A stretch of DNA of 64,000 bases, from positions 56,128,001-56,192,000 of the forward strand of contig JADMNL010000028.1 in the NCBI GenBank assembly GCA_016271365.2. Reading direction: 5' to 3'. The notes below the pieces were generated by a model. The model saw only the letters and a program-made list of their open reading frames with translations, was not told the DNA's origin and ran no database searches. This DNA is from Neoceratodus forsteri (taxonomy: Eukaryota; Chordata; Ceratodontiformes; Ceratodontidae). Position 1 is the stretch's first letter; each line of letters begins with the position of its first letter. Below are positions 37,050-48,959 of this stretch, piece by piece. A program made the position numbers and the translations under genes.

Positions 37050-38180
37050 GTCCACCTTCCCCTGTGTCTTCCCAGGAATAACAATCTGTTATCCTGTGCT
37101 CGGGAGAGTTTGGCACCAACCTCAAATCTCTCAATCTCAAGGCCTGGCTCTTGAAGAGTTAGAGCTTGCTGACCTACACCTCTCCCAAGGTGTATTGATA
37201 TCCTGAAGGCTTCTGGAAGCCTTTCCACCAGACTACTTATAATTCCAAATGGAAGAGATTTTCCATATGGTGCTCTGCAAAGCATATTCCCCCAGAATCT
37301 GCTGGTTTACCCACAGTCCTGGACTATATGATCCATCTAAATGCTTTGGGGCTGAGACCAGCTACCCTAAAAGTGCACCTGGCAGCCATGTCTGCTTTCT
37401 TATCAGCAGGTAAACCCTCTTCTCTTTCAGTCCATCCTGTTTTCTCCAAGTTTTTCAAAGGGTTGCTTCACACCAACCCCCCATTCAGGGATCCTGCCCC
37501 TGCCTGGGATCTTAATATTTGCATTGCCCAGCTTATGCAACCCTCTTTTGAGCCCTTTTCTTCAGCAGAGCTTAAGTACTTGACTTGGAAAACTGTGTTT
37601 TTGGTAGCCATCACTTCTGCCAGAAGCATTGTCAGTGGAGCCTGATTTTATCTCTTTTCACAGAGATAAGGTAGTCCTCAGGACTAACAGAAAGTTCTTG
37701 CCTGAGGTTGTTTCAGATTTCCACCTTAATCAATCTATGTCTCTCCCTGTGTACTTCACTAACCATTCCTCCTCTGGTGAGAGGAGGTTGCACAGTTTAG
37801 ATGTCAAAAGATCCCTTAGCTACTACATAGATTGTACCAAGGGTCACAGGTTTGACTCCCTCCAACTGTTCCTCACTTATGGTGAGGTTGGCAAAGGGAG
37901 ACCTGCCACCAAAAGATCCATTGCCAGGTGGATTGTCTCTTGTATCCAATTCTGCTATGAAAAACTGGGTAAAGTTCCTCCCTCAGGCCTGAGGGCTCAC
38001 TCTACCAGAGGTACAGCTGCATCTCTGGCTGCTGCCAGGGACATCCCTATCCTGGAGATATGTCAAGCAGCTACCTGGAAAACAGTTCACACTTTTACCA
38101 AGCATTACTCCCTGGACATCCAGGCTAGGAGTGATGCTCGGTTTGGCACAGCTGTGCTTCAGAGCCTATTTCCTAAGTAG
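37050..38180 (+). pseudogene. DIRS-A1 tyrosine recombinase, catalytic box lost
   Basis: The recombinase would insert the circular DNA copy. N-terminal core-binding part: PATLKVHLAAMSAFLSAG (37,355). Catalytic part: AITSAR at 37,608, then a 17-bp deletion that removes the RISELQ box with its active-site Arg, then VEPDFISFHRDKVVL in the shifted frame. Downstream boxes remain: LRAHSTRGTAAS (H-x-x-R, about 37,990) and FTKHYSLD (Tyr nucleophile, about 38,095). Stop at 38,180. The deletion is flanked by gcat on both sides in the other copies, so slippage between short repeats explains it. Confidence 0.87.
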
Positions 38181-38221
38181 GTTCTGTCCCTCCTCCGTGG
38201 AGGTACTGCTGTGTAGTCTGC

Positions 38222-38320
38222 ATATGTCATAATATAGCAAGACTTCATGTTGTTTGAAGAAAAATTACTCACCTTAGTAATGTTGTTTCTTCTAATGGAG
38301 TCCTGCTATATTGTGACCTC
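38222..38320 (+). repeat. DIRS-A1 internal complementary region
   Basis: Contains, head to tail, the complement of the outer left end (catgttgttt, ending about 38,262) and the complement of the outer right end (aaaaattactcacc, from about 38,263). This arrangement provides the template for joining the ends in DIRS replication. Confidence 0.88.
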
Positions 38321-38563
38321 CCCTGCCTGCCCTCTCAGAACCTTTACTTTTGGGATGTGGCTGGGCAGGGCAGTGTTAACTAGTAGATGCCCACCTTGTT
38401 TTCACCCTCCTTTTGGGATGATCTGTGTTGTGTTTGTCATTTTTGGGTCTCCTGACTTGAGTCTTTGTTTTGGCACCAAAAATGTGTTTATATAATTAGT
38501 AGCCAGTTGGCTAGTGTAGGTTTACAGCTTCCACACATAGTCTAAGTGAGTTTTGCTCGTAAA

Positions 38564-38754
38564 GATCTGACAGTTTGAGTTTGAAGAACAACAGATAGAG
38601 TTTTCAACCAAGCTCGAGCTCACAGTTCCATGCCTGGCATGGAAAGTTAACTCTTTCACCTCCGGAGCAGTTTAAAAGTTGGGACTCGCTGCATATGTCA
38701 TAATATAGCAAGACTCCATTAGAAGAAACAACATTACTAAGGTGAGTAATTTTT
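38564..38754 (+). repeat. DIRS-A1 right inverted terminal repeat
   Basis: Inverted partner of 33,111-33,282. The outer extension aaacaacattactaaggtgagtaatttttt (38,726-38,754 region) is specific to this end and is what the internal complementary region copies. Confidence 0.88.
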
Positions 38755-39773
38755 TATTATGTTGCTGTTTCTGTTTGTTGCAGCTTATTTCTGGCACATG
38801 ATTTTTGACATTTTCAAGATTGTTTAATAACTTTGACTTGCTAAAGATTCTACATTTAAACTCACATAAACTGTAAATGATGCTGTAAAAATATTTCTTC
38901 AGTAGTGAACATTTACATACTGTTACAATCACTCATGATTTACTGCTTGCTAAGCCACTTTGGGTGCAATGCATTCTGGGACCACTGAATAACATTATGT
39001 GCCCTACCACTTCCTTGCTAAATACACAGTATAGTCGAGATGAGCATGCTCCGCCTATAACAAAAGCAAAAACAACAAAGACAGTGAGATGAACAAAGCA
39101 AGAGGCCACTTCAGTGGTGAAAAGAAAAATAAAGTGAGAGAAGCAAAAGGAAATCAAAGAAAGAGACTAACAGTACTAGTAGAAACAATTATTTGAAAGG
39201 CGAGAACAGTAAACATTATGGTGTTCTATCTCCCACTGAGCTAGATAATTTAGAGAGGAAAAAAGTGAAGTAAATACTCAGAAAAATAGCACTTGTTCAT
39301 TAAAATTTTTTCAGATTCGCTCAATTCAGTATATTTGTAAAAACAGTGCTGTGCTGCTAGCACTGCTTAACAGCCATCTATTGGTCTGCCAAGGTACTGC
39401 AGGGACAAAACATGAGCTACACTAGCAGACTCCCATCATGCAGTGCAACCCATATCTTGTAATACAGAGGAAAATCAAAGAACCTAGCATAGAAAATGAA
39501 GTGCAAGTTTTTGAAAAGTTGTAAAATACAGTCTATTTTGATGTTAGAAAGCTTAAAGCTTGTAATGAAAGCTTTTATTGAAAAGCTGAAAGAGCAGCCA
39601 CTATATTTCCAATAGGTGTGTTCCAATTGTTTTGAACTCTATGTGCAGCATATTTAACAATTCAATATATATAATTCCAGAACTAAATCAAGTTTGTTCT
39701 CAACCATGAATGAATTCCACGATAGACTCATCCTTTCTCATTACATCTTATCTGTACAATTCTTTGCTTGTTA
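38755..39773. other. Unassigned AT-rich spacer
   Basis: No gene, RNA or repeat recognised. Confidence 0.35.
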
Positions 39774-39930
39774 CAAGTGCATTAAACCATTCTTAGAGCA
39801 TGTGCCTACTGTGGATTTCATCTATGGTTATGGTTGAAGTACTCAGCTGTGGCCTCATGCCCTCAACCCCTAAACCATGGATTAAATCCACAGTAGAACC
39901 ATGCTCTGTCATGCTTTAATGCTTACTTAG
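39774..39930. repeat. Small foldback MITE, about 155 bp
   Basis: Arms of about 65 bp: aagtgcattaaaccat at the left faces atgctttaatgcttac at the right, and ctactgtggatttcat faces taaatccacagtag. The arms have mismatches but the pairing order is kept throughout. Confidence 0.6.
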
Positions 39931-40092
39931 GTGTTTTAGTTTAATTGTTGTCATTTTTGTGTTTTCTAGTTTATGATCGGGTTCCCAAGAACCCAAGCCC
40001 ATTTTTTAACACATTCCTCTTAATGACCCAACCAATTCTAGGTAAAAAAAAAAAAAAGAAAAGAAAAGTTCCATCACTTTCATTTTCACTCA

Positions 40093-40598
40093 TTTTAAAG
40101 AGGACGAGAAATCATTTCTTACTGGCAGCTGTTTGTAAAGTTATTATTCTCAGAAATTATATGCATTTACCAAAATTATCCATATTTAACTGCACCTGAA
40201 TAAAAAGTGATATAAAATGCTGTATTTTGCACTGTCTTGTTTTTATGGGCAGCACTCTGTTACAGTTCTCTTCAAAGAACCAATAATATGGAGTTTTAAC
40301 TATATCATGGTTTGTGCACAGAACTCTAAACAGGGTTGTGATAGGTCAGCAGCTCACAATTAACATTCTGTACACAAATTGTGATGCAGTAAAAACTCCT
40401 CAGAAGTGATTCTATGAAGTGAACTGTAACCAAATGCTGCCCATAAAAACACAACAATGCAAACTACAGTTTTACCTATCACTTTTTATTCAGGTACAGT
40501 TAAATATGAATACTTTCGGAGAATGCATATTGTTTTCTAAGAATAAGAACTTTATAAACAGCTGCCAATTAGCACAACTGTCCTGACCCCTTTAAAAG
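40093..40598. repeat. Long foldback MITE, about 500 bp
   Basis: Arms of about 200 bp converge near 40,345. Paired landmarks: ttttaaagagg (40,093) with cccctttaaaa (about 40,587); ctggcagctgtttgtaaag (about 40,124) with ctttataaacagctgccaa; ctgcacctgaataaaaagtgat with atcactttttattcaggtacag; tttttatgggcagca with tgctgcccataaaaa. Mismatch level suggests an old insertion. No protein is encoded. Confidence 0.78.
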
Positions 40599-40599
40599 C

Positions 40600-42212
40600 A
40601 GTTAGAGTAATTTTTAATTAAAAGTTATATTTTTCTACTGCTTGGTGTGTCTGGGAAATAGATGTTTAAATATCAAGTCCTATCAGTGTCTGACATGACT
40701 GTTTGGCCAAAAAAGAAAACAAGGATCACAGATTTTAACGAACTCTAGTCAGAGCCAATATGGCTGTGGCAAACTTCCGATGTCAGAGAAGGATTTCCAC
40801 CAAGTGCCACCGAGTGCCATTGCTAAGATGGTGGCAGTGATGTAACTATGCATGTGCAACACTCCTGCATGCATACTTGTGGTGAATGGCATTCTGCCAT
40901 TCCCAAAATGGTGGCACCGGTGGAACTGCACATGTGTGGTTCATGCCCCAGAACGCAGAAGTAAAAGCTGAAATAGTGCGGCTGTTTTGGAAGTTCCTCA
41001 ATAGTGGTTGATCCTGGCGGAGTGCTTCAAGCTCTGATGGACCTTAGGAAGGATACTTCCGAAATTCCAATGGAAGTGTGCCATGGTTAGCTGATTTAGG
41101 AACTGAAGAAGCAAAACGACTGTAGGCTCCGTCCACAGCCATACAAACTGTAACTCTTGTTTTCAACTCCTGGCAAAGGCAGACTATACATGCTTTGTTT
41201 ACAATGTCTGGGGCCAAATCTCACTTTTATAAATTGTGACCTATACCAAACGTTTTGCCCCAAAACCCAAAAGAAAAGGGCTAGGAAGAGAGAAATGTTT
41301 ATAGCTTCTCAGGTTGCATTTATACCCTGCACAATGTTTAAGGTGAGCAAATATATGTAGGTTAGTAGGTAGCTTTACAGAATCAACACAGACATACAAT
41401 GATGCCCAATGATGCACCGTAACCAAATTTATTTTGTATAATAAATAGATTATGTAGGTTACAAATTAATGCTTTCGCTTGAATAAAGTGCCCAATAAAG
41501 TACCCAAGTTACTTAGGATAAACTACTATAAACTACTATACATTTTGCTATTGACTTTTGTTAGAGTACATTTTAAAATTGCAAAACAACCTACCCAGTC
41601 TAATGCACCAGCCACCACTAACCCCTGAGCTTCCTCACTGGCTTCCTAACAGGGTGTAGAATCAAGACCCCAAGGGTCTTAAATCCCCAAAGTGCATGTA
41701 CAATACAGAATTCAATTAAACAATCAATAATTACAAGAAAATAGTACCCATTTTAAACAGTAAAAAGGCTCTCTGTCCTTTTAAAATACATCATCTTCTT
41801 AACTCTTATTCTCATGCTTCTTATCTATAATACAGCTTAGATAATCCCCAACATATCCGTATAGTTTTATATCCATATTTTAGGGTACATTGTCATTTAA
41901 ACTCTTGTCTTTACTAACATTATACTTGTTTTGTTGTCCTCCGCTTTAGAATACAATCTCTAAATAGATATATAAAAGATAACCGCAGCAACACTTTAAT
42001 TTTTTTCTTCTTTGTGCACAAATATATTGAACTAGGGGGTGATAGAGAACAAAAATTACTGACCAATATCAAAATTACTATTTTGATTAAAAATCCTCTT
42101 ATACATACTTTCAATGGATTAATCCAACAAATCAAAACTTCACCCAGAGAGGATAACCAGTATGAATATACACACTACCTTCATTCTAGGGAGTGGAACT
42201 GGACCTTGCTTT
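40600..42212. other. Unassigned region
   Basis: No gene recognised. At 40,825-40,950 two loosely related copies share 'ccat...aaratggtggca...catgtg'. The left terminal repeat of DIRS-B would be expected somewhere here, but I could not identify it. Confidence 0.3.
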
Positions 42213-43313
42213 TATGTCACCAAACCACAGAAAGGCTCAAAGGGAGCTCACAGTGAAGGGGAAAGCATGCAGCAGGGGGTTCTTCTCCTCACAGGCAGCA
42301 GGCTCTGCCACAGGAGTCAGAAAAGACAAAACACTGCTGCTCAGCCCCGTGAAAGGCACTAAAATGACAGTAACGATATCTGGGTGTCTGAAGGGGGAAC
42401 CCTGACCAACAATGGCAGAAATACAAAGAAGACAGCCTCAGAGCAGATGCTGGAACCAGTATCTGCCAAGAAAACACAGACAAAACAAAAAAAAAGTATC
42501 CCTGCCACTCCTTCTGTAAAGGAAAAGAAGAAGACAGCAGTGGAACAGAGCCAAATGCTTGCCCTTTAGCAGAGGACATGACAGAGGTGTGGCTTTTTTT
42601 TCAGGTCTTCCAGGCCATGGAAAATGTATTCATTGTACCTGCCCTCCCTCCTCCGGGTTCAGAGCAGCAGCCTGTACAGGAAGAGGATAGGTATTATGAA
42701 GAGGAGGAGGAGGATGGTGAGCCTATAGAACACGATGGTTCCCCTGAGCAGGAGTTTGGTACCTCTTCTAGAATCACTGAGGATCATACATCTTACTCCT
42801 CTTACATCAAATGGATGGTGAGTACCTTCAACACTCCTTTCATGAAACAGAGGATGGTGATGAGGAAGTGGAGTTCATGGACATGATGGAATTAGCCCGT
42901 ACAAAGAGACTAATGGTCCCCATCCACACGTTCATCAAAAACGCCACTTAAAAAATCATGTCAGCACCTAATGCAGCAGTTAGCATTGGTACAAAACAGA
43001 GAAAAAGTATTAGCTGAATCTGCTGAAGAAACAGCGGGTAGATTAGCTGTATGTCCGCACTGATCATGAAGGAGTGGTACAAATGGCTTCCTGTGAGAAG
43101 GGAAAGGAACCTCTCTGCACTGCCTCCTGAAAAGGATTCTGGGAAACAGAATATCATGGCCAATAAACTGTATAAAGCAGCTTTTCTGTTTCATAGACAG
43201 GCCACTTCTTTGGTCTGCACAGCTCAGTACCACAAAGTATGCAGTGCTGACTCTGAGTGATGAAGTGACACAAGACCTGGCAGTGACAGTACAGTCTGTC
43301 ATGGAGGCCAGTA
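42213..43313 (+). mobile_element. DIRS-B, piece 1 (gag)
   Basis: First of three pieces of an older, more diverged DIRS element on the plus strand. It continues at 48,878 after the inserted DIRS-A2: the sequence ...gccagtaag | aaagaagg... restores an open frame across the junction. The left end is uncertain. Confidence 0.7.
42213..43313 (+). pseudogene. DIRS-B gag-like ORF, N-terminal part, broken
   Basis: Recognised by the same block order as DIRS-A gag: a Lys-rich, Pro/Thr segment (42,430-42,560), an acidic run DRYYEEEEEDGEPIEHDG (about 42,690), a FMDMMELARTKRL segment (about 42,880, equivalent to the VEMMDIPESRR block), then LYKAAFLFHRQATS (about 43,175). Multiple frameshifts and a stop at 42,954-42,956. 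A possible start at 42,213 (MSPNHRKAQ) is weak. Interrupted by DIRS-A2 at 43,313. Confidence 0.6.
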
Positions 43314-43510
43314 AGAAAAAATTACTCACCTTAGTAATTGTGTTTCTTCTAATGGAGTCTTGCTGTATTCTGACATTATGCAGTTAGCCCCAGCACTTGA
43401 ACTGCTCCGGAGTGGAAAGAGTTAACTCTATGCCAGAGCATAGAACGTTGGGCTTGAGCTCGGTTCAGACCTCTGTTTGCTGCACTTCAATGTGTAACCG
43501 TCAGATTCTT
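43314..43510 (-). repeat. DIRS-A2 terminal repeat (3' side of element)
   Basis: Inverted match of 48,700-48,877. Shared landmarks are 'ctccggagtggaaagagttaac' and 'atgccagagcat'. Confidence 0.8.
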
Positions 43511-43774
43511 ACAAGCTAATACTAACTAACTAACTACACCTTTTAGGTGGAAATTGTAAATCAACTAGCCAAAAGACAACCAATTTTATGGGTCCCAAAA
43601 GACTCAAGCCGAGAACCCCAAAACAATAACTAGGTAGTGAACAACATAACTACAAAAAAACAACATAACAGAACCCACTCCCCCTTTCTAAAAGGGGGAG
43701 TGCCAAAAGCACCCCTGAGGTGCAGCACTGTACCTGCCAGCCCACTTCCCAAAAACCAGGTTCTGAGATGGCAG

Positions 43775-43880
43775 GCAGGGAGGTCATAATACAGCAATAC
43801 TCCATTAAAAGAAACACAGTTACTAAGATGAGTAATTTTTGGTTCAAACAACATGAAGTCTTGCTGTATTCTGACGTTAT
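43775..43880 (-). repeat. DIRS-A2 internal complementary region
   Basis: Holds both outer-end complements side by side: taagatgagtaattttt, then aaacaacatgaagtcttgct (about 43,846). Confidence 0.82.
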
Positions 43881-43922
43881 GCAGACTACCAAGCAGTACC
43901 GCCATGGAGGAGGGTACTGAAC

Positions 43923-44990
43923 CTATTTTGGGAATAGGTTCTGCAGTACTGCTGTACCAAACCTAGCATCACTCCTAGCCTGGATATCCAGAGAGTAATG
44001 CTTGGTGAACGAATAGACTGTTTTCCAGGCGACTACTTTGCGTATTTCTAGTAAAGGTATATCTCTGGCAGCACCCAGAGAAGCAGCTGTACCTCTAGTC
44101 GAATGAGCCCTCAGGCCTGAGGGGGGTATTTTGCCTAGCTTTTCATAGCAAAATTGTATACAAGAGACAATCCACCTAGCAATGGTTATCTTAGTAGCAG
44201 GTGTACCCTTTCCCACTTCACCATAAGTGAGAAACAACTGAGGACAGTCAAACCTCAGTGCCTTAGCGCACTCAATGAAGTAGCTAAGTGCCCTCTTAAC
44301 ATCCAAACTGTGTAATCTCTTTCGCCTGAAGAAGAATAATCAGTGAAGAACACAGGAAGAGATATGGACTGGTTCAGATGAAAATCTGAAACCACTTTGG
44401 GTAAGAACCTCCTGTTGGTTCTAAGGACCACCTTATCTCTATGGAATGAGATAAAATCATGCTCCACTGACAGAGCTTGTAATTCACTGATATGCCTGGC
44501 AGAGGTGATAGCTACCAGGAACACAGTTTTCCAAGTCAAGTACTTGAGCTCTGCTGAGCCAAAGGCTCAGAAGGGGGTTGCATATGCTGAGCAATGCAAA
44601 CATCAAGATCCCAAGAAGCAGTAGGGTACTTAAAGGGAGGGTTGGTATGAAGCAAACCTTTAAAGAACTTACAGAAAACAGGATGAGATGCCAGGGAGGA
44701 AGCCTTCCCCACTGACAGGAATGCAGAGACAGCTGCCAAGTGTACTTTCAGAGTGGCTGGCCTGAAGCCTGAGCCATTAAGATGAACCATATAATCCAGA
44801 ACTGTAGCCAAATCAGCAGTATCTGGAGAGACATCCCTATTGGAACACCAGATGCTGAATCCTTTCCATTTGGAATTATAAGTTTTTCTGGTGGCAGGTT
44901 TACGAGAGGCTTTGAGAATATCCAGAACCCCTTGAGACAGATGCAGACTTGCATATTCTAACTCCTCAAGAGCCACGCCTTGAGATTGAG
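43923..44990 (-). pseudogene. DIRS-A2 tyrosine recombinase, frameshifted
   Basis: PATRKTYNSKWKGFSIWCSN (about 44,895) and PATLKVHLAAVSAFLSVG in the first frame; after a frame change, AITSARHISELQAL (about 44,505), where the R-I-S-E box reads H-I-S-E, so the active-site Arg is replaced by His; after another frame change, LRAHSTRGTAAS (about 44,115) and FTKHYSLD (about 44,010). Stop at 43,923. Confidence 0.83.
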
Positions 44991-45194
44991 AGACTGAAGG
45001 TTGGGGTACCATATCCTCCCCTGAGAGGAGGTGAACAGATTGTGTTTCTTGGGAAGAGATATGGGAAGATGGACTGCTAGGGACAGCAATAGAGGATACC
45101 AAGGCTGCCTGGCCCAGTCTGGTGCAATCAGGATCACTTTGCATGATTGTGATCTTGACTGGAACCTTGAACAACAGAGGAAGGGGAAAAGGCA

Positions 45195-46770
45195 TCAGAA
45201 ATGCCCCTGCCAATCCAGAACTAGAGCACCAAAGGGGACTGAGCCCATGACTGGGGGTCTGCAATAGAATAGAGGAAGTTGATGTTTGTCTGGGGCTGCA
45301 AAGTGATCTATTTCTGGAGAGCCCCGTCTTGAGAAAATTACATTCAGCACGAGGGGATCCAGGGACCATTCGTGATGGCCCTGAGCTATCCTGCTCAGAG
45401 CATCTGCTAGCACATTGTCCTTCCCTGGAAGGTGGACTGCTACCAGAGATGTCTGCAGGTAATAAGTCAGAGACCATACTTTCATGGCTTCCGTGCACAA
45501 GGCCGTAGACCGAGTGCCTCCCTGCTTGTTGATGTTCCACATGGTGGTGGTGTTGTCTGTCCTGACCTGAACCATCTTGTTCTGTACTGAGTCTGAGAAA
45601 GCTTGAAGAGCCAGGTACACTGCCATGAGCTCCAGAAGGTTGATATGAAGTCGAGACTCCTGAGAGGACCAAACTCCATGTGCTGTGAGGGCTCCCAAGT
45701 GAGTTCCCCATCACAGAAGAGAAGCATTTAAGGTTAATACCACAGAATGAGTCTGCATGATGAATGTGACTCCTTGTCTGAGGTTGTCCTGACCCAACCA
45801 CCATTGGAGAGCCTGGATCAGAGTCTGAGTCACTGGAATCAGTGGTTAGATGATCTTTTTTCTGAGACCAAAAGGATCTTAGATGAAACTGAATGTCCTC
45901 ATCTGAAATCTGGCTCCTGTACCACTGCAGTGGAAGCTGCCATGTGGCCAGGAGCTAAAGAAAATGCCTTCATAGTCAAGACAACAGAAGGCAGAAAGAA
46001 GAAGCCAGGTCTGTAAGGGCTTTTACTCTTGCCAGAGGAAGGAAGGCTTTTGCTTGGACAGTGTCTAACCTATTCCTGTGAAGGTCAGGAGTTGCACTGT
46101 TTCAATAACTGACTTTGGAAGACTGAGAGGAATCCCAGAGAAGAGAGGAATTGTTGTGTCACTTGCAGGTTTGACTCGACTTGGTCTGGAGACTGCCGCA
46201 CAATGAGCCAGTCATCCAGGTATGGAAAATGGAAATATTTTGTCTCCTTAGAAAGGACATTACTACTGCTAGGCATTTTGTGAATACCCTTGGTGCTGAT
46301 GTTAGTCCGAAGGGCATTGCTCTGAACTGACAATGGCCTGAAGGCAGTTCGAACCTGAGGTACTTTCTGTGGGAGCACCTGATGGGAATGTGAAAGTAGG
46401 CATCCTTGAGGTCCAGGGAGGCTAACCAATCCCCTATCCTCAGAGAGGGAAGAATTACTCCCAGTGTTACCATTTTGAATTTTGGCTTGACTAGGTGCTT
46501 GTTTAAGTATCTCAGGTCTAGGATGGGCCACCACTCCCCTGTTTTTTCTGGGGTAAGGAAGTATCTGGAGTATAGACTCTTGCCCCTGTGTGGAGTAGGA
46601 GCTCTCTCTATCGCTCTGTCCTTCAGTTTTGGAAATTTTTTGAAACTGAGAGCCAGTCCCTGGCTTACTACCTCCAGTACCCACTTGTCTGAGGTAACAG
46701 ACTTCCAGGCCTGGAAGCAGTTAGCCAGCCTGCCTCCTACTGGTATTTTGGAGTCAACCCGGCTGACACA
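45195..46770 (-). pseudogene. DIRS-A2 reverse transcriptase / RNase H, broken
   Basis: Motif A is intact in one frame (DWLASLDLKDAYFHIPI, about 46,425) with FELPSGHCQFRAMPFGLTS after it. The catalytic box YLDDWLIVR (about 46,220) is in another frame, so a frameshift separates the catalytic Asp residues. RNase H: LHINLLELMAVYLALQ, RTDNTTTMWNIN (about 45,555) and HLPGKDNVLADALSR (about 45,425), open from 45,698 to 45,195. Confidence 0.83.
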
Positions 46771-48324
46771 TCAGGGTGTCTGCTTGGCAGGAGCCTTGGA
46801 CTGAGAGGAGAATGGCCCTGCTCATCCCACTTCTGCCTCTCCTCTGAAGAACCCCTCAGAGGAAAAGGAGAGAGGCCTGTGCCTGGTAGAAAGGCCTGTG
46901 AAAAGGCCTGCCCCTGCCCCTAGACTGCTGCCTCTGAGGAGGCCTTCCTTTCCTTGGCCTGTGCACTACTGTAGGTGGTCTGGTATTCATCCATCTTTTT
47001 CATGTAATTCTTTGTCTGCTCCCCAGAGAATTACCCACCACAGGAAATCCATGGCCTTAGCCTGAGTGTCCTGTGAGAGGCTAGTACATCTGAGCCAAGT
47101 GAATCTCCGAAGAGACACAGGTGTAGCCATGACTCATGATGCCACATCATTTGAGTCCACAGCAGCATGAAACTGAACCTTAGATGCCTCAATCCCTTCA
47201 GCTGCCACCTTCTGCAGCTCTTTGGCTAGCTAGGGGGAAGCCTGTTTAGCCAGTTCCAGAACAGTATCCCATCTGGACTTCTGGTATCTGGCTGTGTAAG
47301 CCATATAATTTGCCTACCTGAGTCCCAAGGAGGATGCCAAGTACTGTTTTCTGGCCATAGCATCCACCTTCCTAGAGTCTTTATCTGGGGGGTGTGAAGC
47401 CAAAGGTGTATTAGCCATGTCACAGGCTGCAACCTGCACTACCCCAACATGGCTGCATTGGTGGAGCAAGAACTCTGTACCCGAGCCTGAAAGCATATAC
47501 CTCCTGTCCATTCTTTTATCCACAAGAGGTAAAGAATTTGGTGTTTGGAGAATTTTTTGTGTCTGTTTCCCATGAGATTTATGGAGGGGGAATAGACAGC
47601 CTTTTGGACTCTGGGATGTCCATCATTTCTACAAAATCTGTCTCCTCTTGTTCCTCAACAGCTTCAACCAAAGGGAGCTGGAGGGTCTCTGCCACTTTTT
47701 TGTAAAACAAATAGTGGGATGGGGACTCAGAAAGCCTAGGAGGGAAACATTAGAAGGCCTGTCTTGGGAGATGTCCAGTTCAATGGGCTCATCCAGACCT
47801 TCCACACCATCATCATCCTCATAAAACTCTTCCGGACAATATTCCAGAATTGGAGGAACCGACCAAACCGAGCGCCTACCAAAAGGCACCAGATCGGACG
47901 GAACTGGATGAAGCAATTGTACAATTCTTGTCGCTCTGGCTCTCTTTGGTGGTTGGATGCTGAGAATCTGGATCTGAACAGCTGATCTTCTCTTTTCTTC
48001 CTGAAACTGACCCCCAGGATCAGCTCTTTTGCCAAGGAGTATTGCCCAGGTCAGTGGGCACTCCCTCAGGTTTAGCGCGGAACCGAACTGGGCTGGCCAT
48101 CGGATCAGTGGACTTCTCGGCCTCCTTGTCCCTGAGCCTACCAATCTCTTATCCAGGGTAGCCTTCAGAAAATTCTTACATATTTGGCAGTCTGAATCGA
48201 GGTGGTCATACCCCAGACAATAAACACAGGTGGTGTGAGGGTCTGCCTTAGCAAAGGCATCCCCACACTCACTACAGTGTTGAAACCCAGTGGGCCCAGT
48301 TTTTCTCTTGGGTTTCTCAGACAT
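46771..48324 (-). pseudogene. DIRS-A2 gag-like ORF, broken
   Basis: Starts MSEKPKRKTG (48,324) with the same zinc-knuckle-like CSEC / CVYC / CQIC order as A1. The first open stretch is 231 codons, including EEFYEDDDGVEGLDEPIELD. Frame changes occur near 48,150, 47,990 and 47,640. The tail region with LRGRGR-type repeats is decayed, and the frame ends KAPAKQTP at 46,771. Confidence 0.8.
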
Positions 48325-48699
48325 GGCCAGGCTAACAAGTTACCCTTTACATGTTAAAAGTCAGGTCAGACCCCCCTATCGGTTACCAACTGTGTTACAG
48401 GTCATCAAAAAAAACGTTTAAAATTTAGTTTTTTTGTAACCGATAGGAACCGGTACCTGACACTGTAAAACAGAAAAATTTAATCTAACACAATCGGTTC
48501 CAAACCAAACGGATCAACAGGTTTTTACAATTTCCACAGGAAAAAAACACAATAAAAACTAAAGTCCACTACCTACAACACTTACTGTACCGCATACAGG
48601 GATTTGAAGCCAAAAGAAATAAATGAAAAAACGGTATTTAGACTAACTGACTTAACCGAACCAAGCAGGTGAAGGGGCAATCTCTGGAACGACTGTTCA

Positions 48700-48877
48700 G
48701 TTAGGTGGAGTAAAGAATCTGATGGTTACACTTTGAAGTGCTGCAGACAGAGGTTTGAACCGAGCTCAAGCTCAATGTTCTATGCTCAGGCATAGAGTTA
48801 ACTCTTTCCTCTCTGGGGCAGTTCAAGTGCTGGGGCTAACTGCATATGTCAGAATACAGCAAGACTTCATGTTGTTT
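48700..48877 (-). repeat. DIRS-A2 terminal repeat (5' side of element)
   Basis: Ends catgttgttt at 48,877, exactly where DIRS-B sequence resumes (gaaagaaggagctc). Confidence 0.8.
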
Positions 48878-48959
48878 GAAAGAAGGAGCTCATGGCATGC
48901 TGCAACTCAAGTTCTAAGCCACAGCCAAAACAGAACCCCTGACAGTTTTCAAAGATCTC

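Larger units (their letters stand above)
33111..38754 (+). mobile_element. DIRS retrotransposon, copy A1
   Basis: A complete-length DIRS element of 5.6 kb. It has inverted terminal repeats (33,111-33,282 and 38,564-38,754), gag (33,670-35,274), RT/RNase H (35,275-36,960), tyrosine recombinase (about 37,050-38,180) and an internal complementary region (38,222-38,320). The last joins the complements of the two outer ends and is the hallmark of DIRS circular replication. DIRS elements integrate by tyrosine recombinase, not DDE integrase, so no target duplication is expected. All ORFs carry frameshifts, so the copy is inactive. It is on the plus strand; the two related copies further right (A2, A3) are on the minus strand. 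Confidence 0.92.
43314..48877 (-). mobile_element. DIRS retrotransposon, copy A2, nested in DIRS-B
   Basis: Complete-length 5.56-kb minus-strand copy of the A family inserted into the DIRS-B gag. Terminal repeats at 43,314-43,510 and 48,700-48,877, gag 48,324-46,771, RT/RNase H 46,770-45,195, recombinase about 44,990-43,923, internal complementary region 43,775-43,880. It is frameshifted in every ORF. It is a somewhat diverged subfamily: 'tattctgac' replaces 'tatattatgac' at the ends. Confidence 0.9.
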
